Part shown: positions 52,157 through 61,757 of the stretch, in pieces
Layout: every line of letters begins with the position of its first letter
Numbering within the stretch: the first letter of the stretch is position 1
Assembly: GCF_034263275.1 (NCBI RefSeq)
Contig: NZ_CP139559.1
Span: 3,782,001-3,846,000 of the forward strand
DNA from: Mucilaginibacter sp. cycad4
Lineage (GTDB): Bacteria; Bacteroidota; Bacteroidia; Sphingobacteriales; Sphingobacteriaceae
Direction: 5' to 3'
Length of the DNA stretch: 64,000 nucleotides
Translations under genes and position numbers: made by a program
The notes under the pieces: model-generated
Databases searched by the model: none
The model's input: only the letters and a program-made list of their open reading frames with translations
What the model was told of the DNA's origin: nothing

Positions 52157-54352
52157 CTACTTTTTTACATGTACCGGTTTTATACCTTCATGTGTCGGTT
52201 CCACCTGTTTGATCAGTCCCTTATCATCAAATTCCATTTTATCGATACATACCTCACGGTTATATCCCGCGGCATCGCCCATGGTAATCCCTTTGGGATA
52301 ATTGAACCGGTGATAAACAATATACCACTCATCCGTGCCTGGGATCTGGATCACCGAGTTATGGCCTGTACCATAAATACCTTTAGCCGCATCTTTGGCA
52401 ATAACAGTGTTTTGCTCAGGGATCTCGATTGGTCCCAAAGGAGATTTGGCAGTGCCGTAATGCACGCTGTAATTAGGGCTGCGGGTATCATTTTCCGACC
52501 ACATGAAGTAATAGGTGCCATTACGGTAGAATACATAGGTGCCTTCATTATAATGAGCATATGGGGTTAGGATTTTGGTGGTGCCCGGCTTCAACGAAAT
52601 CATGTCATCATCTAATTCGGCTACGGCCATATAACCATTACCCCAGTACAGATAATTCTTACCTGTTTGCGGATCGGCAAAAACATCGGCATCGATCTGT
52701 TGCCCGCCTTTAACGCCTTCGGGTAATTGTGCTACCAGAGGTTTACCCGAGTCAGTGAACGGCCCGGCTGGATCATTTGCCGTTGCAACCCCTATTTTTT
52801 GTGCAGCAGCAAAATAGTAGAAGTATTTATACTCGCCACCAACCTTCTTTTCGATGATGCAGGGTGCCCAGGCATTCTTTTTTGCCCAGCTCACATCCTG
52901 CGGCAAATCAAGGATCTTGCCTTCATCTTTCCAGTTAACCATATCATCAGAAGAGAACGCTTTAAAATATTTGCCCGACCAGCCATCAAAACCATCGCTG
53001 GTTGGATAGATATAGAACTTGCCTGTTTTTTCGGCATACAAGATCTCCGGATCGGCATAATATCCTGCTATAGCCGGGTTATGGGTTTCCTGGGCAGTAA
53101 CCTCAAAAACCTGTGCTTTTTTACCCGCTATGCTTACTGAATATTTAACTGTCCCTTTCGTAAAATCCTGCGGTTTTGCAGGACTGATAGTAACACCTGG
53201 AAACAAAGTAAACTGCGGATCAAATGATTTTAAATCAGTGCCCGGTTTCACAGGCAGGTGCACTTTATGACTTGTTGGATCCAAAACAACATTGATGGTT
53301 TTAATCTGCTTGTTTACAGGCGAAAGTACCACATCTTCGGGCGTTTCCCATTTTGCAGTTAATGCCGCCGCTTCTTTTGAGGTTATTGGCATTACCGTGC
53401 CATGACGCGGATGGAAATTCATGGATACCTCGTCATCGATCAGTTTAAAGTTTTCAAGATCGGTAGTCCTGGTAAACTGGTATTTACCTTGTGTATACAT
53501 ATCATACATCAAAATATAACCGCTGCCATCGTTTAATTTGAAAGTGCCGGCGCCCTCTACCGGGTCTTTGGTTTGCTGTACGTACTTATCCCGCAATACA
53601 TATCCTGATGTTAGTTTATCCGATACCGCTATTTTTATGCCTGCACCCGATCCTTCTGTTTTAAAAAACAGGTAATATTTATTGTTCTTATAAACGATAT
53701 CTCCATCGATACAGGCACCACCATCAGGCTTAAAGAAAAGTTGTTTGGGTTCGGTTTCCAAGCCTGTAAAATCCTTGTTGGCATAGGCGTAATAGATCTT
53801 ATCGGCCTCTTCGCCAAAACGCATCGACCAGTAGATCACGTATTTTTTAGCCTGCGGATCATAAATAGTTTGCGGAGCCCACACCCTGTTTACACCAGCA
53901 AATTTTTCATAAAGCTTGGTGATATCAATAGTTTTAGAGCTCCAGTGTACCAGGTCGGTTGATTTGAGCAGCACCATAGAATAATCAGGCCCCCAGCCGT
54001 ATTTTTCAGTGTTCATGTCGGTTGCTACCATATAAAAAGTTTTACCATCGGCAGCACGCATAATATGTGGGTCGCGCACACCGCCGGTAGCACTGATGTC
54101 AGCCGATTTTAAAACAGGATTATTATTATTCAGCGCGCGGAAATGATAACCATCATTGCTCAGGGCAAAACGAATTTCTTCGCCGCCTTTGCCGCCAGTA
54201 AAATAAGTAAAGAGGTAGGCACTGAACCTGCTATTCTGTTCAGATCTCTTGCCTGATAATCCTTGCTTTTTTACCGCCTTACCATTACCTGGCTGCGCAA
54301 TGCATACGAAATAAAAGATGGTCAAAATGCCCAGTAAAACTATTTTTCTCAT
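52157..54352 (-). CDS. secreted protein with two GH43 modules
   Basis: 731 residues, signal peptide ending in CIAQ. Module 1 (about 40-335) has base GGVRDPHIMRAADG, WAPQTIYDPQAK and acid VEGAGTFKLNDG. A short Ig-like linker domain (about 355-430, containing SFDPQFTLFPGVTISPAKP) follows. Module 2 (about 430-725) has base GYYADPEILYAE, NAWAPCIIEKK and acid YNEGTYVFYRNGTYY. Both five-bladed propellers keep a complete catalytic set, so two exo-activities in one chain are possible. GH43 members release arabinose, xylose or galactose; target unknown. 27 bases after another GH43 gene. Confidence 0.9.
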   Translation of the reverse strand: MRKIVLLGILTIFYFVCIAQPGNGKAVKKQGLSGKRSEQNSRFSAYLFTYFTGGKGGEEIRFALSNDGYHFRALNNNNPVLKSADISATGGVRDPHIMRAADGKTFYMVATDMNTEKYGWGPDYSMVLLKSTDLVHWSSKTIDITKLYEKFAGVNRVWAPQTIYDPQAKKYVIYWSMRFGEEADKIYYAYANKDFTGLETEPKQLFFKPDGGACIDGDIVYKNNKYYLFFKTEGSGAGIKIAVSDKLTSGYVLRDKYVQQTKDPVEGAGTFKLNDGSGYILMYDMYTQGKYQFTRTTDLENFKLIDDEVSMNFHPRHGTVMPITSKEAAALTAKWETPEDVVLSPVNKQIKTINVVLDPTSHKVHLPVKPGTDLKSFDPQFTLFPGVTISPAKPQDFTKGTVKYSVSIAGKKAQVFEVTAQETHNPAIAGYYADPEILYAEKTGKFYIYPTSDGFDGWSGKYFKAFSSDDMVNWKDEGKILDLPQDVSWAKKNAWAPCIIEKKVGGEYKYFYYFAAAQKIGVATANDPAGPFTDSGKPLVAQLPEGVKGGQQIDADVFADPQTGKNYLYWGNGYMAVAELDDDMISLKPGTTKILTPYAHYNEGTYVFYRNGTYYFMWSENDTRSPNYSVHYGTAKSPLGPIEIPEQNTVIAKDAAKGIYGTGHNSVIQIPGTDEWYIVYHRFNYPKGITMGDAAGYNREVCIDKMEFDDKGLIKQVEPTHEGIKPVHVKK

Positions 54353-54379
54353 GTATATATTTATTGTTGGTTCAAATTA

Positions 54380-55339
54380 TCAATTGAATTTTTGGACTCC
54401 TTTAGTGCTCACTTTTTTGATATTACCATCCGCGTCAAAATTTAAACTATCCAAACACAGTTGCCGCAACACAAACGATTCCTTTTGCGGAAAAATGCGG
54501 TGATATAAAATATAGCGCTGCCCTTTTTCGATAAAAGTAGTATGGTGACCGGGGCCAATCACCGTACTATCGGCCGAAGTATTTAATATAACCCGGTGTT
54601 CATCTTCCCGGAAAGGGCCGAGCGGGCTATTTCCTTTCGCATAACCTACCTGGTAGGTGGCATCAATGGCTTTACCCTCTGAAAACATGAGGTAATAGGT
54701 TTGGTTGCGTTTAACCATATGCGCACCTTCAAAAAAATGAGGTGTAGTGATGTCTTGGGGTGCTCCGTCAAACGTAACCATATCATCCTTCAGCTTTACA
54801 GCCATGCAATGCCCATTGATCCATTTATACCCCGATCCCCAATACAGGTATACGCTGCCATCGGCATCAATAAAACAATCCGGGTCGATATTATGCACCT
54901 CGGTATAATCAGTGGATTTCACCATGGGTGTATTGTCGCTTTTTAAGTTTTTCCACGGACCAAGCGGCGTGTTGCTCACTCCTCCCCAAACCTCGCCGCC
55001 TACGGCTACATACATGTAAAATTTATTGTCTTTTCCTTTTACTACAGATGGCGCCCAAACCATTTCGTTAAGAGCTGTTGGACTTGTACAAGCTTGTTTA
55101 GTAGGCCAGTTGATGTGATGCCGGGTAAATTTGATAAAGTCGGTAGTTTCCAGTACCGCCAGTTCCTTATCACCCCAGGGATCAATTGTGGCATAAATGA
55201 AGAAACGGCCCTTATCTTTTACAATAGTTGGATCAGCAAAATATCCGCCGGTTATGGGATTTGGGATCATTTGCTTTTGTGCGCGCAAAACTGTGCCAGC
55301 CAAAACAAGAATAAAAAGGAAAAACAGGTGCTTGGTCAT
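54380..55339 (-). CDS. secreted GH43 family glycosidase
   Basis: 319 residues, signal peptide ending LRAQ. One five-bladed propeller: base D in GGYFADPTIVKDKG, transition-state Asp region VHNIDPDCFIDADG, MVWAPSVVKG, and acid E in FFEGAHMVKRNQTYYLMF. First of a two-gene GH43 operon. Length is that of a bare catalytic module without carbohydrate-binding domain. Activity is arabinofuranosidase- or xylosidase-like by family; no stronger call possible. Confidence 0.9.
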   Translation of the reverse strand: MTKHLFFLFILVLAGTVLRAQKQMIPNPITGGYFADPTIVKDKGRFFIYATIDPWGDKELAVLETTDFIKFTRHHINWPTKQACTSPTALNEMVWAPSVVKGKDNKFYMYVAVGGEVWGGVSNTPLGPWKNLKSDNTPMVKSTDYTEVHNIDPDCFIDADGSVYLYWGSGYKWINGHCMAVKLKDDMVTFDGAPQDITTPHFFEGAHMVKRNQTYYLMFSEGKAIDATYQVGYAKGNSPLGPFREDEHRVILNTSADSTVIGPGHHTTFIEKGQRYILYHRIFPQKESFVLRQLCLDSLNFDADGNIKKVSTKGVQKFN

Positions 55340-55449
55340 AACGAAGATAAAAACATCTCAATATTAAGTGTTATTTTAACAATTAACTAATTTAATACGA
55401 TTTTATCTTAATTATTTTATGATCGTTACTTGGGTATTAAATATCTTTA

Positions 55450-55548
55450 TGTAGAGACGCATAATTGCGTCTTCCAAAGGACAAGCCACTTTGTAACCGA
55501 GTAAGCTGCCTACCTTGCATGCAGGAGACGCAATTATGCGTCTCTACA
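55450..55548. repeat. inverted repeat pair with internal palindromes
   Basis: Arms of 23 bases (55450-55472 and 55526-55548) are perfectly complementary, starting TGTAGAGACGC. Each arm is itself a hairpin, AGACGCA-taat-TGCGTCT. It resembles dispersed repeats seen in many Bacteroidota and cyanobacteria and sits in the space between the HGSNAT-like gene end and the GH43 start, where it may act as a terminator. Confidence 0.82.
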
Positions 55549-55575
55549 ATTTCAAAATTTAAACAGCATCTAAAT

Positions 55576-56748
55576 CTATATTTTCAGGAAAATCTTATTC
55601 CTATATAAAAAGTACAACAGCGCAAGCTGTACAATTACAATGGATATTGCTGCCCATACCGGTTGCCAGCTTTGAGCCAGATGACTGATAATTCCTCCGA
55701 AGAAAAAATTAGCTGTATGCTGAAAATCAACCATCCCTTCAGCTGCCAAATAGATCAGGATAGAATTTACCCCGATAAGCACAAAAGGAAACGCCCATTT
55801 CCGGTACCCGGCAACATCTATCACCAGGTAAAATATCGAAAGGAAAACCACGCTCCATCCGCCTACAAACATTACAAACGAACTTGTCCATAAACGTTTA
55901 TTTATCGGGAAAGCAAGGTTCCAAAGCAGTCCTACGCCGATAAATAACATACCGACTGCGAATAAGCAAACACCCTTTTTCCACATCGGCCATTTTGCAG
56001 ATTCAAGCTTCAGGAACTGGCCTGTAAAAATACCCAACATGGCCGTCCCAATAGCTGGAATGGTTGATAATATGCCCTCAGGGTCATGCACTTTATCGTG
56101 CAGCCTGCCCGGAAGTAACAAACGGTCGATATATGATTCAAGGCTGCCGTTCATAGTTAAAACCCCTGTCCCGTACCCGGGCACCGGGATGAGTTCCATG
56201 GCTGCCCAATAACCCAGCAACAAAATGCCAAACCATAAAACCTGCCCTCGTATGCTGAAATTAAGATAAATAATACCTGCAAAAAACCAGGCCAGACCGA
56301 TACGCCCAAGCACACTGGCAAAGCGGGTATTCTCCAAACCGTTAAACTTAAACAAGCCGTTAACAACTACTCCTAAAAACAGCAGGATAATGGTACGCCT
56401 GATCATGGAACGATAAATTTCACCTTTGGAAGATGAGGGCAACAGATACGGATGGGCTACACCATGTTTGGCAACTTTACCTCCCATTGAATAAGGCATC
56501 GAAACACCTGCAATAAACAAAAACAGGGGAAAGATCATATCATAAAATGTGATCCCGTTCCACTCAGTGTGATGTAATTGTCCCGACATCCATACCATAA
56601 GCGGCCAGCCGGTGGCTTTAGCAAGGGCATGCACTACCCCTTCTCCGCTCATGATCCAAAACATATCAAAACCACGAAGAGCATCTAACGATAATAATCT
56701 TGCCGGCTTCGCAGCAATATTTCCAGGTTTAGCTGTTGATGTATCCAT
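55576..56748 (-). CDS. heparan-alpha-glucosaminide N-acetyltransferase-like membrane protein (DUF5009)
   Basis: 390 residues with about 10 membrane helices. The N-terminal SLDALRGFDMFWIMSGEG and the H59-H60 region in GQLHHTEWNG, followed by FYDMIFPLFLFIAGVSMPYS, correspond to the HGSNAT catalytic domain, where the conserved His takes the acetyl group. In lysosomes this protein acetylates terminal glucosamine so that NAGLU can cleave. It overlaps the GH89 stop codon (TAATG), so the two are translationally coupled. A bacterial role in periplasmic N-acetylation of glucosamine is inferred. Confidence 0.85.
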   Translation of the reverse strand: MDTSTAKPGNIAAKPARLLSLDALRGFDMFWIMSGEGVVHALAKATGWPLMVWMSGQLHHTEWNGITFYDMIFPLFLFIAGVSMPYSMGGKVAKHGVAHPYLLPSSSKGEIYRSMIRRTIILLFLGVVVNGLFKFNGLENTRFASVLGRIGLAWFFAGIIYLNFSIRGQVLWFGILLLGYWAAMELIPVPGYGTGVLTMNGSLESYIDRLLLPGRLHDKVHDPEGILSTIPAIGTAMLGIFTGQFLKLESAKWPMWKKGVCLFAVGMLFIGVGLLWNLAFPINKRLWTSSFVMFVGGWSVVFLSIFYLVIDVAGYRKWAFPFVLIGVNSILIYLAAEGMVDFQHTANFFFGGIISHLAQSWQPVWAAISIVIVQLALLYFLYRNKIFLKI

Positions 56749-58961
56749 TACTTTAGATCGTTCCCCATGTTTGTTCTGTATTTTTCATAAAGCTGTTTTG
56801 CAACAACCGTGCTGCTGCCGGCAGGAGCAACAGGATAAGTTTTGGACGAATTAACCCATTGCCATTCCCAGTTACTGATTGATTTATCAAATTGTTTAAA
56901 GTCGGGCTCTTTACCTGTTTTTATTGATCCTTTCAGTAACTCAAAGAATTTTTGCCAGCGTACCTTGTAAAAATCATTGAGCAAACCGCTCCATTGCCTG
57001 CACGAATATTCATGCAGCGGACTATCGGCATCGCCCCAAAGTGTTATCAGGTTACGGGCATTTTTTTCGTAAAGTGCTTTTTCACCAGAGGTTGTTCCCC
57101 AGCTACGGGCATCAGCTATCCAGGGGCCAAGCATAAAATCCTTGCGGGTGCCCAGCAGTCTGTCCATATCTGTTATCAGGTTAAGGTATTCGGCCGTATA
57201 CTTATCAAAAGCCTTTTCATCTTTATCATGATAGGCTTTGATCCATTTTAACTGGAGCGGCCTGCCGTAGTTGGCCAGTACCTGCCGGGTTACATCAACC
57301 AGGTCGTAATTAAACCCGCTGCTTAGTTTACATGCAGGTATAGCCGCGATGATTTTGTCCCAGGCAGGCAGCAGGTCTTTCCGGTTGTAGTTTAAACGGG
57401 TGCGGGTCCATATCGCAGCCGAATCAAGCGTTGGCCGACCGGTGATGATCGATTCGGCCCCGTCACGGATGTCCTTTCCATTAAATACGGTTGCCCTGAG
57501 CGTTTGCCAGGCATCAAGTGCATCCTCGCTTTTTACACCATAACGATTAAATAAGTACTCCGGCAGCCATTGATCAAGATCAATTGGCTTATTTTCCCAG
57601 GTATGCTGTGTCATTAACTCATAAAGCACAGGAGTTTGTTCAATGGCCTCCATGGTTAAGCCAATCCCAACCATTTTCCCCGAGTTCGGGTCGTTAAGAG
57701 CCTGTGCCGGCTGTGTTGCTACCGCTTCTATCCTGCCAAACAAACTATTGTTGCCCCCATAGTTATGCAGCATATTCCAGATCCAGGGCTTTCCGTAAAA
57801 CGCATCCGTCCGTTTCCATATTGGTTCGTAGTCGGTATTGAGATCAAGCACAATCATATGATCATTGGGTACGGCATTCAACAATGCTTTGATCTGCTCG
57901 TTTTGCCAGAATTTACGGTCGCTGAAAAACAACCAGCCCTGCATTACCCAAACAGCTTTCGGATCGGCCTCTTTCATGCCGTCATAAACCCTTGCGCTCA
58001 GTTCCGACAGGAACTTAGGATCATTTGAGGGTGGCTCATTCTCATTAAAAGTATCAGCAGAGTATAAGTGATCTGTACCGTAAACCTTGGTTTGTTCCTG
58101 TATAAACTTTTTACCAATCTCCGCAAATAAGGGATCTTCCGAATCAAGGATATAAGTATCGGCGAAGCCATTGTTCCAGTTGGTTTGTTTCAGCTTGGCA
58201 TTGGGAAAATGTGTTTTAAACGATGCCGGCACGTGACCTGTAAACGCCGGAAGCACCGGTTTTATCCCAAGTTCACGCTCGCGCTGCAATATTTTAACCT
58301 GCAGTTCCTTATGACTGCTTATCCAGCTTGCCGGCAGGGGCCCATCCCATTTATCAATATTGCCCATATAAAACCAGCCAAAATAGGCCGGCCCTGTAAA
58401 AAAGTTCTGCATGTCTTTATCGCTAAAGCCCATGCTTTTATAAACTTTATCCCACACGTACTCCTGCCCGGTTATAGCCAGCGGCATGTTGATCCCGTGA
58501 AGGGCCATCCAGTCAATTTCCTTTTCCCATCGTTTCCAGTCCCACCAGCTCATGCTATAGCTATAAGTACAATAGTTAAGGTAGTACCGGTATTGGTAAG
58601 GCGTAGTTTTATGAACCTTTTGGGCTGGCATGGGCAACTTTACGGGAAGGTTCAGATTTGTGCCATTCCATGTGATCTGGCAATGCGCATATTCGGTAAG
58701 GTAGTAATATAATGCCGACGCTACCGCAATACCATTATTGCCCCTCAAGATAATTTTACCTTTGGCTCCTTCCACTTCAAAAACATCTTTGGCTTCACTT
58801 TCGGAAAGCGGCTGAACAATAAAATTTTGTGCATAACCGGGCACCACCCGTTTAATTAAAGCATAAGAAGATGGTACATGCAACTGTGCCTCAGCGCTCA
58901 TTATTCCACTGCATATGCCACAGAGCAGCATACAAATGAAAACCTTTGTTTTAAAAGTCAT
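56748..58961 (-). CDS. GH89 alpha-N-acetylglucosaminidase, secreted
   Basis: 737 residues; signal peptide ends near SAEAQ. Domains: small N-terminal domain, TIM barrel of about 150-450, all-helical C-terminal domain. The YYLNYCTYSYSMSWWDWKRW block is a GH89 hallmark. By comparison with human NAGLU (E316, E446) the catalytic residues are E307 in DTFNENEPPSND and E438 in GLTMEAIEQTPV. It removes alpha-linked GlcNAc. Coupled with the HGSNAT-like gene. Confidence 0.93.
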   Translation of the reverse strand: MTFKTKVFICMLLCGICSGIMSAEAQLHVPSSYALIKRVVPGYAQNFIVQPLSESEAKDVFEVEGAKGKIILRGNNGIAVASALYYYLTEYAHCQITWNGTNLNLPVKLPMPAQKVHKTTPYQYRYYLNYCTYSYSMSWWDWKRWEKEIDWMALHGINMPLAITGQEYVWDKVYKSMGFSDKDMQNFFTGPAYFGWFYMGNIDKWDGPLPASWISSHKELQVKILQRERELGIKPVLPAFTGHVPASFKTHFPNAKLKQTNWNNGFADTYILDSEDPLFAEIGKKFIQEQTKVYGTDHLYSADTFNENEPPSNDPKFLSELSARVYDGMKEADPKAVWVMQGWLFFSDRKFWQNEQIKALLNAVPNDHMIVLDLNTDYEPIWKRTDAFYGKPWIWNMLHNYGGNNSLFGRIEAVATQPAQALNDPNSGKMVGIGLTMEAIEQTPVLYELMTQHTWENKPIDLDQWLPEYLFNRYGVKSEDALDAWQTLRATVFNGKDIRDGAESIITGRPTLDSAAIWTRTRLNYNRKDLLPAWDKIIAAIPACKLSSGFNYDLVDVTRQVLANYGRPLQLKWIKAYHDKDEKAFDKYTAEYLNLITDMDRLLGTRKDFMLGPWIADARSWGTTSGEKALYEKNARNLITLWGDADSPLHEYSCRQWSGLLNDFYKVRWQKFFELLKGSIKTGKEPDFKQFDKSISNWEWQWVNSSKTYPVAPAGSSTVVAKQLYEKYRTNMGNDLK

Positions 58962-59098
58962 TTACTTTGGATGTTTTTATGATTATCGAGTTTACGCACA
59001 TCGACCGATAAATTTTGAAATCATTATCGCACGCTTACATCATGTACAGAAACTCAAGGCAATAAAAACAAAAAAAGGCATATTTCATTGAAAATAAA

Positions 59099-61576
59099 TC
59101 AAAAAGGGAAAATCGCTTTAAAACTGATATTCCGCCCGATGTTATAAATACCCAGGTGCCCGTTTGGCGACGACCGGTAGTATTCAAAATATTTTAAACG
59201 ATTGAGGTTGGATTGATAGTCCTTATCAAACAAATTATCTACCTGCAAAAAAAGCTCACAAATGGTTTTGTCCGATTTATTTTTGACAGACGCACCCGCC
59301 CCGATATTAAACAAAGCATAGCCAGGAGTTGCGGTCTCTGTATTATCCAAAGCGTAGAAACGATTTTGTGTGGTGTAGGCATCCATCTCAGCCTTAAAAT
59401 AAATTTTTGAAAAAGGACCATAGGCCTTCTGTAAGCTCGCTTTAAACTCCGACCGGATATGCAGCGGTGGGATAAAAGGCAAATATTTAGCTGCACCGTT
59501 AGACTCATCAATAAGCTGTTTATTGCCGTTGATGCCGGTTACATAAGCCAGGCTGTTGTTAAAAGCCAGCCATTTAATATTTTGCGGGTGCACGTTAACC
59601 GTAAACTCGGCCCCATACAAACGGGCGCTGCTTTGTTGATACTGGTAGGTACTGTTACCCGGCACAATTACTACGGCATTACCATTGGCGTCCGTTAGCT
59701 TAGCCTGGTAAATATAATTGTCAATATGGTTATTGAACAGTTCGGCAATTAGGTCAACATCCTTCAGGTAGGCGATAAAACCCAGGTCCTCCTGCAAACT
59801 AAATTCGGGGTTAAAGCCGCGGTTGCCTAAATATACAATGTGCGCACCGGGGTCAAGTCCATTGGAGCCGATTTCGGTAATATTGGGAGCTCGGTATCCT
59901 CGCGCAATATTAGCCTTGAACAATAAGCGTTCGCTGATGTTGTAGGTTATCCCCAAACTACCCGAAACACCCTGGTATACATGCCTGAAGGCCGGGAATT
60001 GCAAATGCGCTCCTGCTGTATCCGGCAACTTCACATGCTGCTCAAATCCGTTTTTTGGGTTTGGCCCTACGTAAAAATCATTCCAATGGATGTGCCGGTT
60101 ATCATACCGGATCCCGCCCGAGATATCAACTTTCCCAACAGTTTTTTTGGCGAAGAGGAAAGTCCCGGCATCAAACAGGTTATAATCCGGGATCGGAAAA
60201 TCTGTAGCCGCCTTACTTCGATTGGTTTGGTACATACCATTTACGCCGAGGGTACTTTCTATACCTGCGATAGTTGGTAAATTATACTTCAAATCGTAAT
60301 TAAGTGTGTTAAGCACTACATATAATCCCGGCTGACTGGTCAACGTGGGATGGTTGTATTCCCTTCGGATGCTTTGCTGCCAGCCAAACGCGGCATTGAG
60401 GCTACTGCTTTCGTCCAGTTTAAACTCATTGTGCGTGTAAATACGATAATGCTGAATGCGCTGGTGCAGCGGCGTTATGCTGTATGATCTTAACTCATCG
60501 TCACTTACAATTGGTCGGTTCCTGATATTATCAGTACTGCTTTCGGCTATTTGTTTAGTAAACTGCCTTGTAAGCGAATCCCTGCTGCCATCAGGAATTT
60601 CCTGCCGGTTATCATAAACGGTTGCTGCAATTTGCGAGTAACCCCAATTTTTATCAACCCTGGCCATGCCCGATAAATTATACTCGTGGAAGCCTGTATT
60701 ATACACGTAACCATCAATACGGTTTTGATAATCATGTGCCGCTTTTGCTGTTCCCCGGAAGGCATACCGCCAGTCGTTTTTTTTGTATGATAAACCCAGC
60801 GAGGTACCTATCATGCCGTTATTGGTATGGTAATCGGCTATATAATCTCCATGTAAAACATTGTTTTCGCCAACCGGCAGGTAAGGGATCATGTTGATCA
60901 CTCCCGCCAATGCATCCGAGCCATAAGTTAAACTCGCCGGACCTTTCACTACTTCCGCACGACCGATACCATATTGATCTATCTCAATGCCATGCTCATC
61001 GCCCCACTGCTGTCCTTCCTGGCGCACACCATCGTATAAGGTTAACACCCGGTTGTAACCTAATCCCCTGATAAACGGTTTGGAGATGTTGGGCCCGGTA
61101 GTAACCGCGTTAACACCCGGCACCCCTTTTACAATGGCATCAATAACGTTATTATTTACGTTCTGATCCATCTCTTTCTTAGTCATTACCGCTATAGGGA
61201 TAGGATTACTTCGCAACTCGGTTTTGCGTGAAACCCCGGTTACCGTTACCTCACTTAATTTGGAGCTGCTTTCTTTCAGATTACCATTCAATAAGGTTGC
61301 CTCATCGGGTTTCACGCTCACGTTATAACGCTCGGTAACATACCCAATGTTGGAAAATACTATGGTGTATGTACCAGCCGGCACGTTTTTTAAATGGTAA
61401 TAACCTTTATCGTTTGTAGTTACTCCAATAGAAGTTCCTGAAAGTGCAACAGTAGCAAAAGAGAGCGGCTCGCTGCCGGCTGTTAATCTTCCTTTAAGGG
61501 AACCATGCTGTGCAGAAACCACTACCGGGACTAATAAAAAGCATAGTAAAGACAATATCCTCATTCGTTTTAGCAT
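59099..61576 (-). CDS. TonB-dependent receptor (metal/siderophore type, without SusD)
   Basis: 825 residues. Signal peptide ending in VVSAQ; CarboxypepD_reg-like domain (about 25-110); plug with IRGLGYNRVLTLYDGVRQEGQQWGDE shape, cut here to GLGYNRVLTLYDGVRQEG; barrel ending in NISFKAIFPF. The plug is of the FecA/BtuB kind rather than SusC. No SusD follows. Palindromes resembling metal-regulator operators lie upstream (61607-61626, 61737-61751), which suggests uptake of a metal complex, but the ligand is not readable. Confidence 0.88.
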   Translation of the reverse strand: MLKRMRILSLLCFLLVPVVVSAQHGSLKGRLTAGSEPLSFATVALSGTSIGVTTNDKGYYHLKNVPAGTYTIVFSNIGYVTERYNVSVKPDEATLLNGNLKESSSKLSEVTVTGVSRKTELRSNPIPIAVMTKKEMDQNVNNNVIDAIVKGVPGVNAVTTGPNISKPFIRGLGYNRVLTLYDGVRQEGQQWGDEHGIEIDQYGIGRAEVVKGPASLTYGSDALAGVINMIPYLPVGENNVLHGDYIADYHTNNGMIGTSLGLSYKKNDWRYAFRGTAKAAHDYQNRIDGYVYNTGFHEYNLSGMARVDKNWGYSQIAATVYDNRQEIPDGSRDSLTRQFTKQIAESSTDNIRNRPIVSDDELRSYSITPLHQRIQHYRIYTHNEFKLDESSSLNAAFGWQQSIRREYNHPTLTSQPGLYVVLNTLNYDLKYNLPTIAGIESTLGVNGMYQTNRSKAATDFPIPDYNLFDAGTFLFAKKTVGKVDISGGIRYDNRHIHWNDFYVGPNPKNGFEQHVKLPDTAGAHLQFPAFRHVYQGVSGSLGITYNISERLLFKANIARGYRAPNITEIGSNGLDPGAHIVYLGNRGFNPEFSLQEDLGFIAYLKDVDLIAELFNNHIDNYIYQAKLTDANGNAVVIVPGNSTYQYQQSSARLYGAEFTVNVHPQNIKWLAFNNSLAYVTGINGNKQLIDESNGAAKYLPFIPPLHIRSEFKASLQKAYGPFSKIYFKAEMDAYTTQNRFYALDNTETATPGYALFNIGAGASVKNKSDKTICELFLQVDNLFDKDYQSNLNRLKYFEYYRSSPNGHLGIYNIGRNISFKAIFPF

Positions 61577-61596
61577 ATCTTAAATAATATACAAAA

Positions 61597-61626
61597 CAAA
61601 TAAAAAAAATTAGTCTTACCTAATTT
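61597..61626 (-). promoter_or_regulatory. candidate promoter with overlapping operator
   Basis: TTTATTTG (61597-61604, one mismatch to the -7 consensus) and a perfect 7-bp inverted repeat AAATTAG / CTAATTT with a 6-base centre (61607-61626) directly upstream, as expected for a repressor site. On the minus strand the centre reads TTAGGTAAGACTAA, similar to DtxR/MntR-type boxes. Confidence 0.45.
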
Positions 61627-61736
61627 TTATATTAAAGTTTATAAAGTTTCTGTCGATGTTAATTCAAATAACAATAGATATAAACTAAAATTGCTCATAT
61701 ATGCAGTTCATTATTTTTTACATAAAATCAATTTAA

Positions 61737-61751
61737 TGATATTGATAATCA
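61737..61751. promoter_or_regulatory. Fur-box-like palindrome
   Basis: TGATATTGATAATCA matches the Fur 15-mer core TGATAATNATTATCA at all but two bases. It lies about 160 bases upstream of the receptor gene. Confidence 0.4.
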
Positions 61752-61757
61752 AAATAT

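Noticed and set aside
59099..61576. A fourth SusC-type transporter
   Set aside because: No SusD partner, shorter length and a FecA/BtuB-like plug; better called a metal-type receptor.
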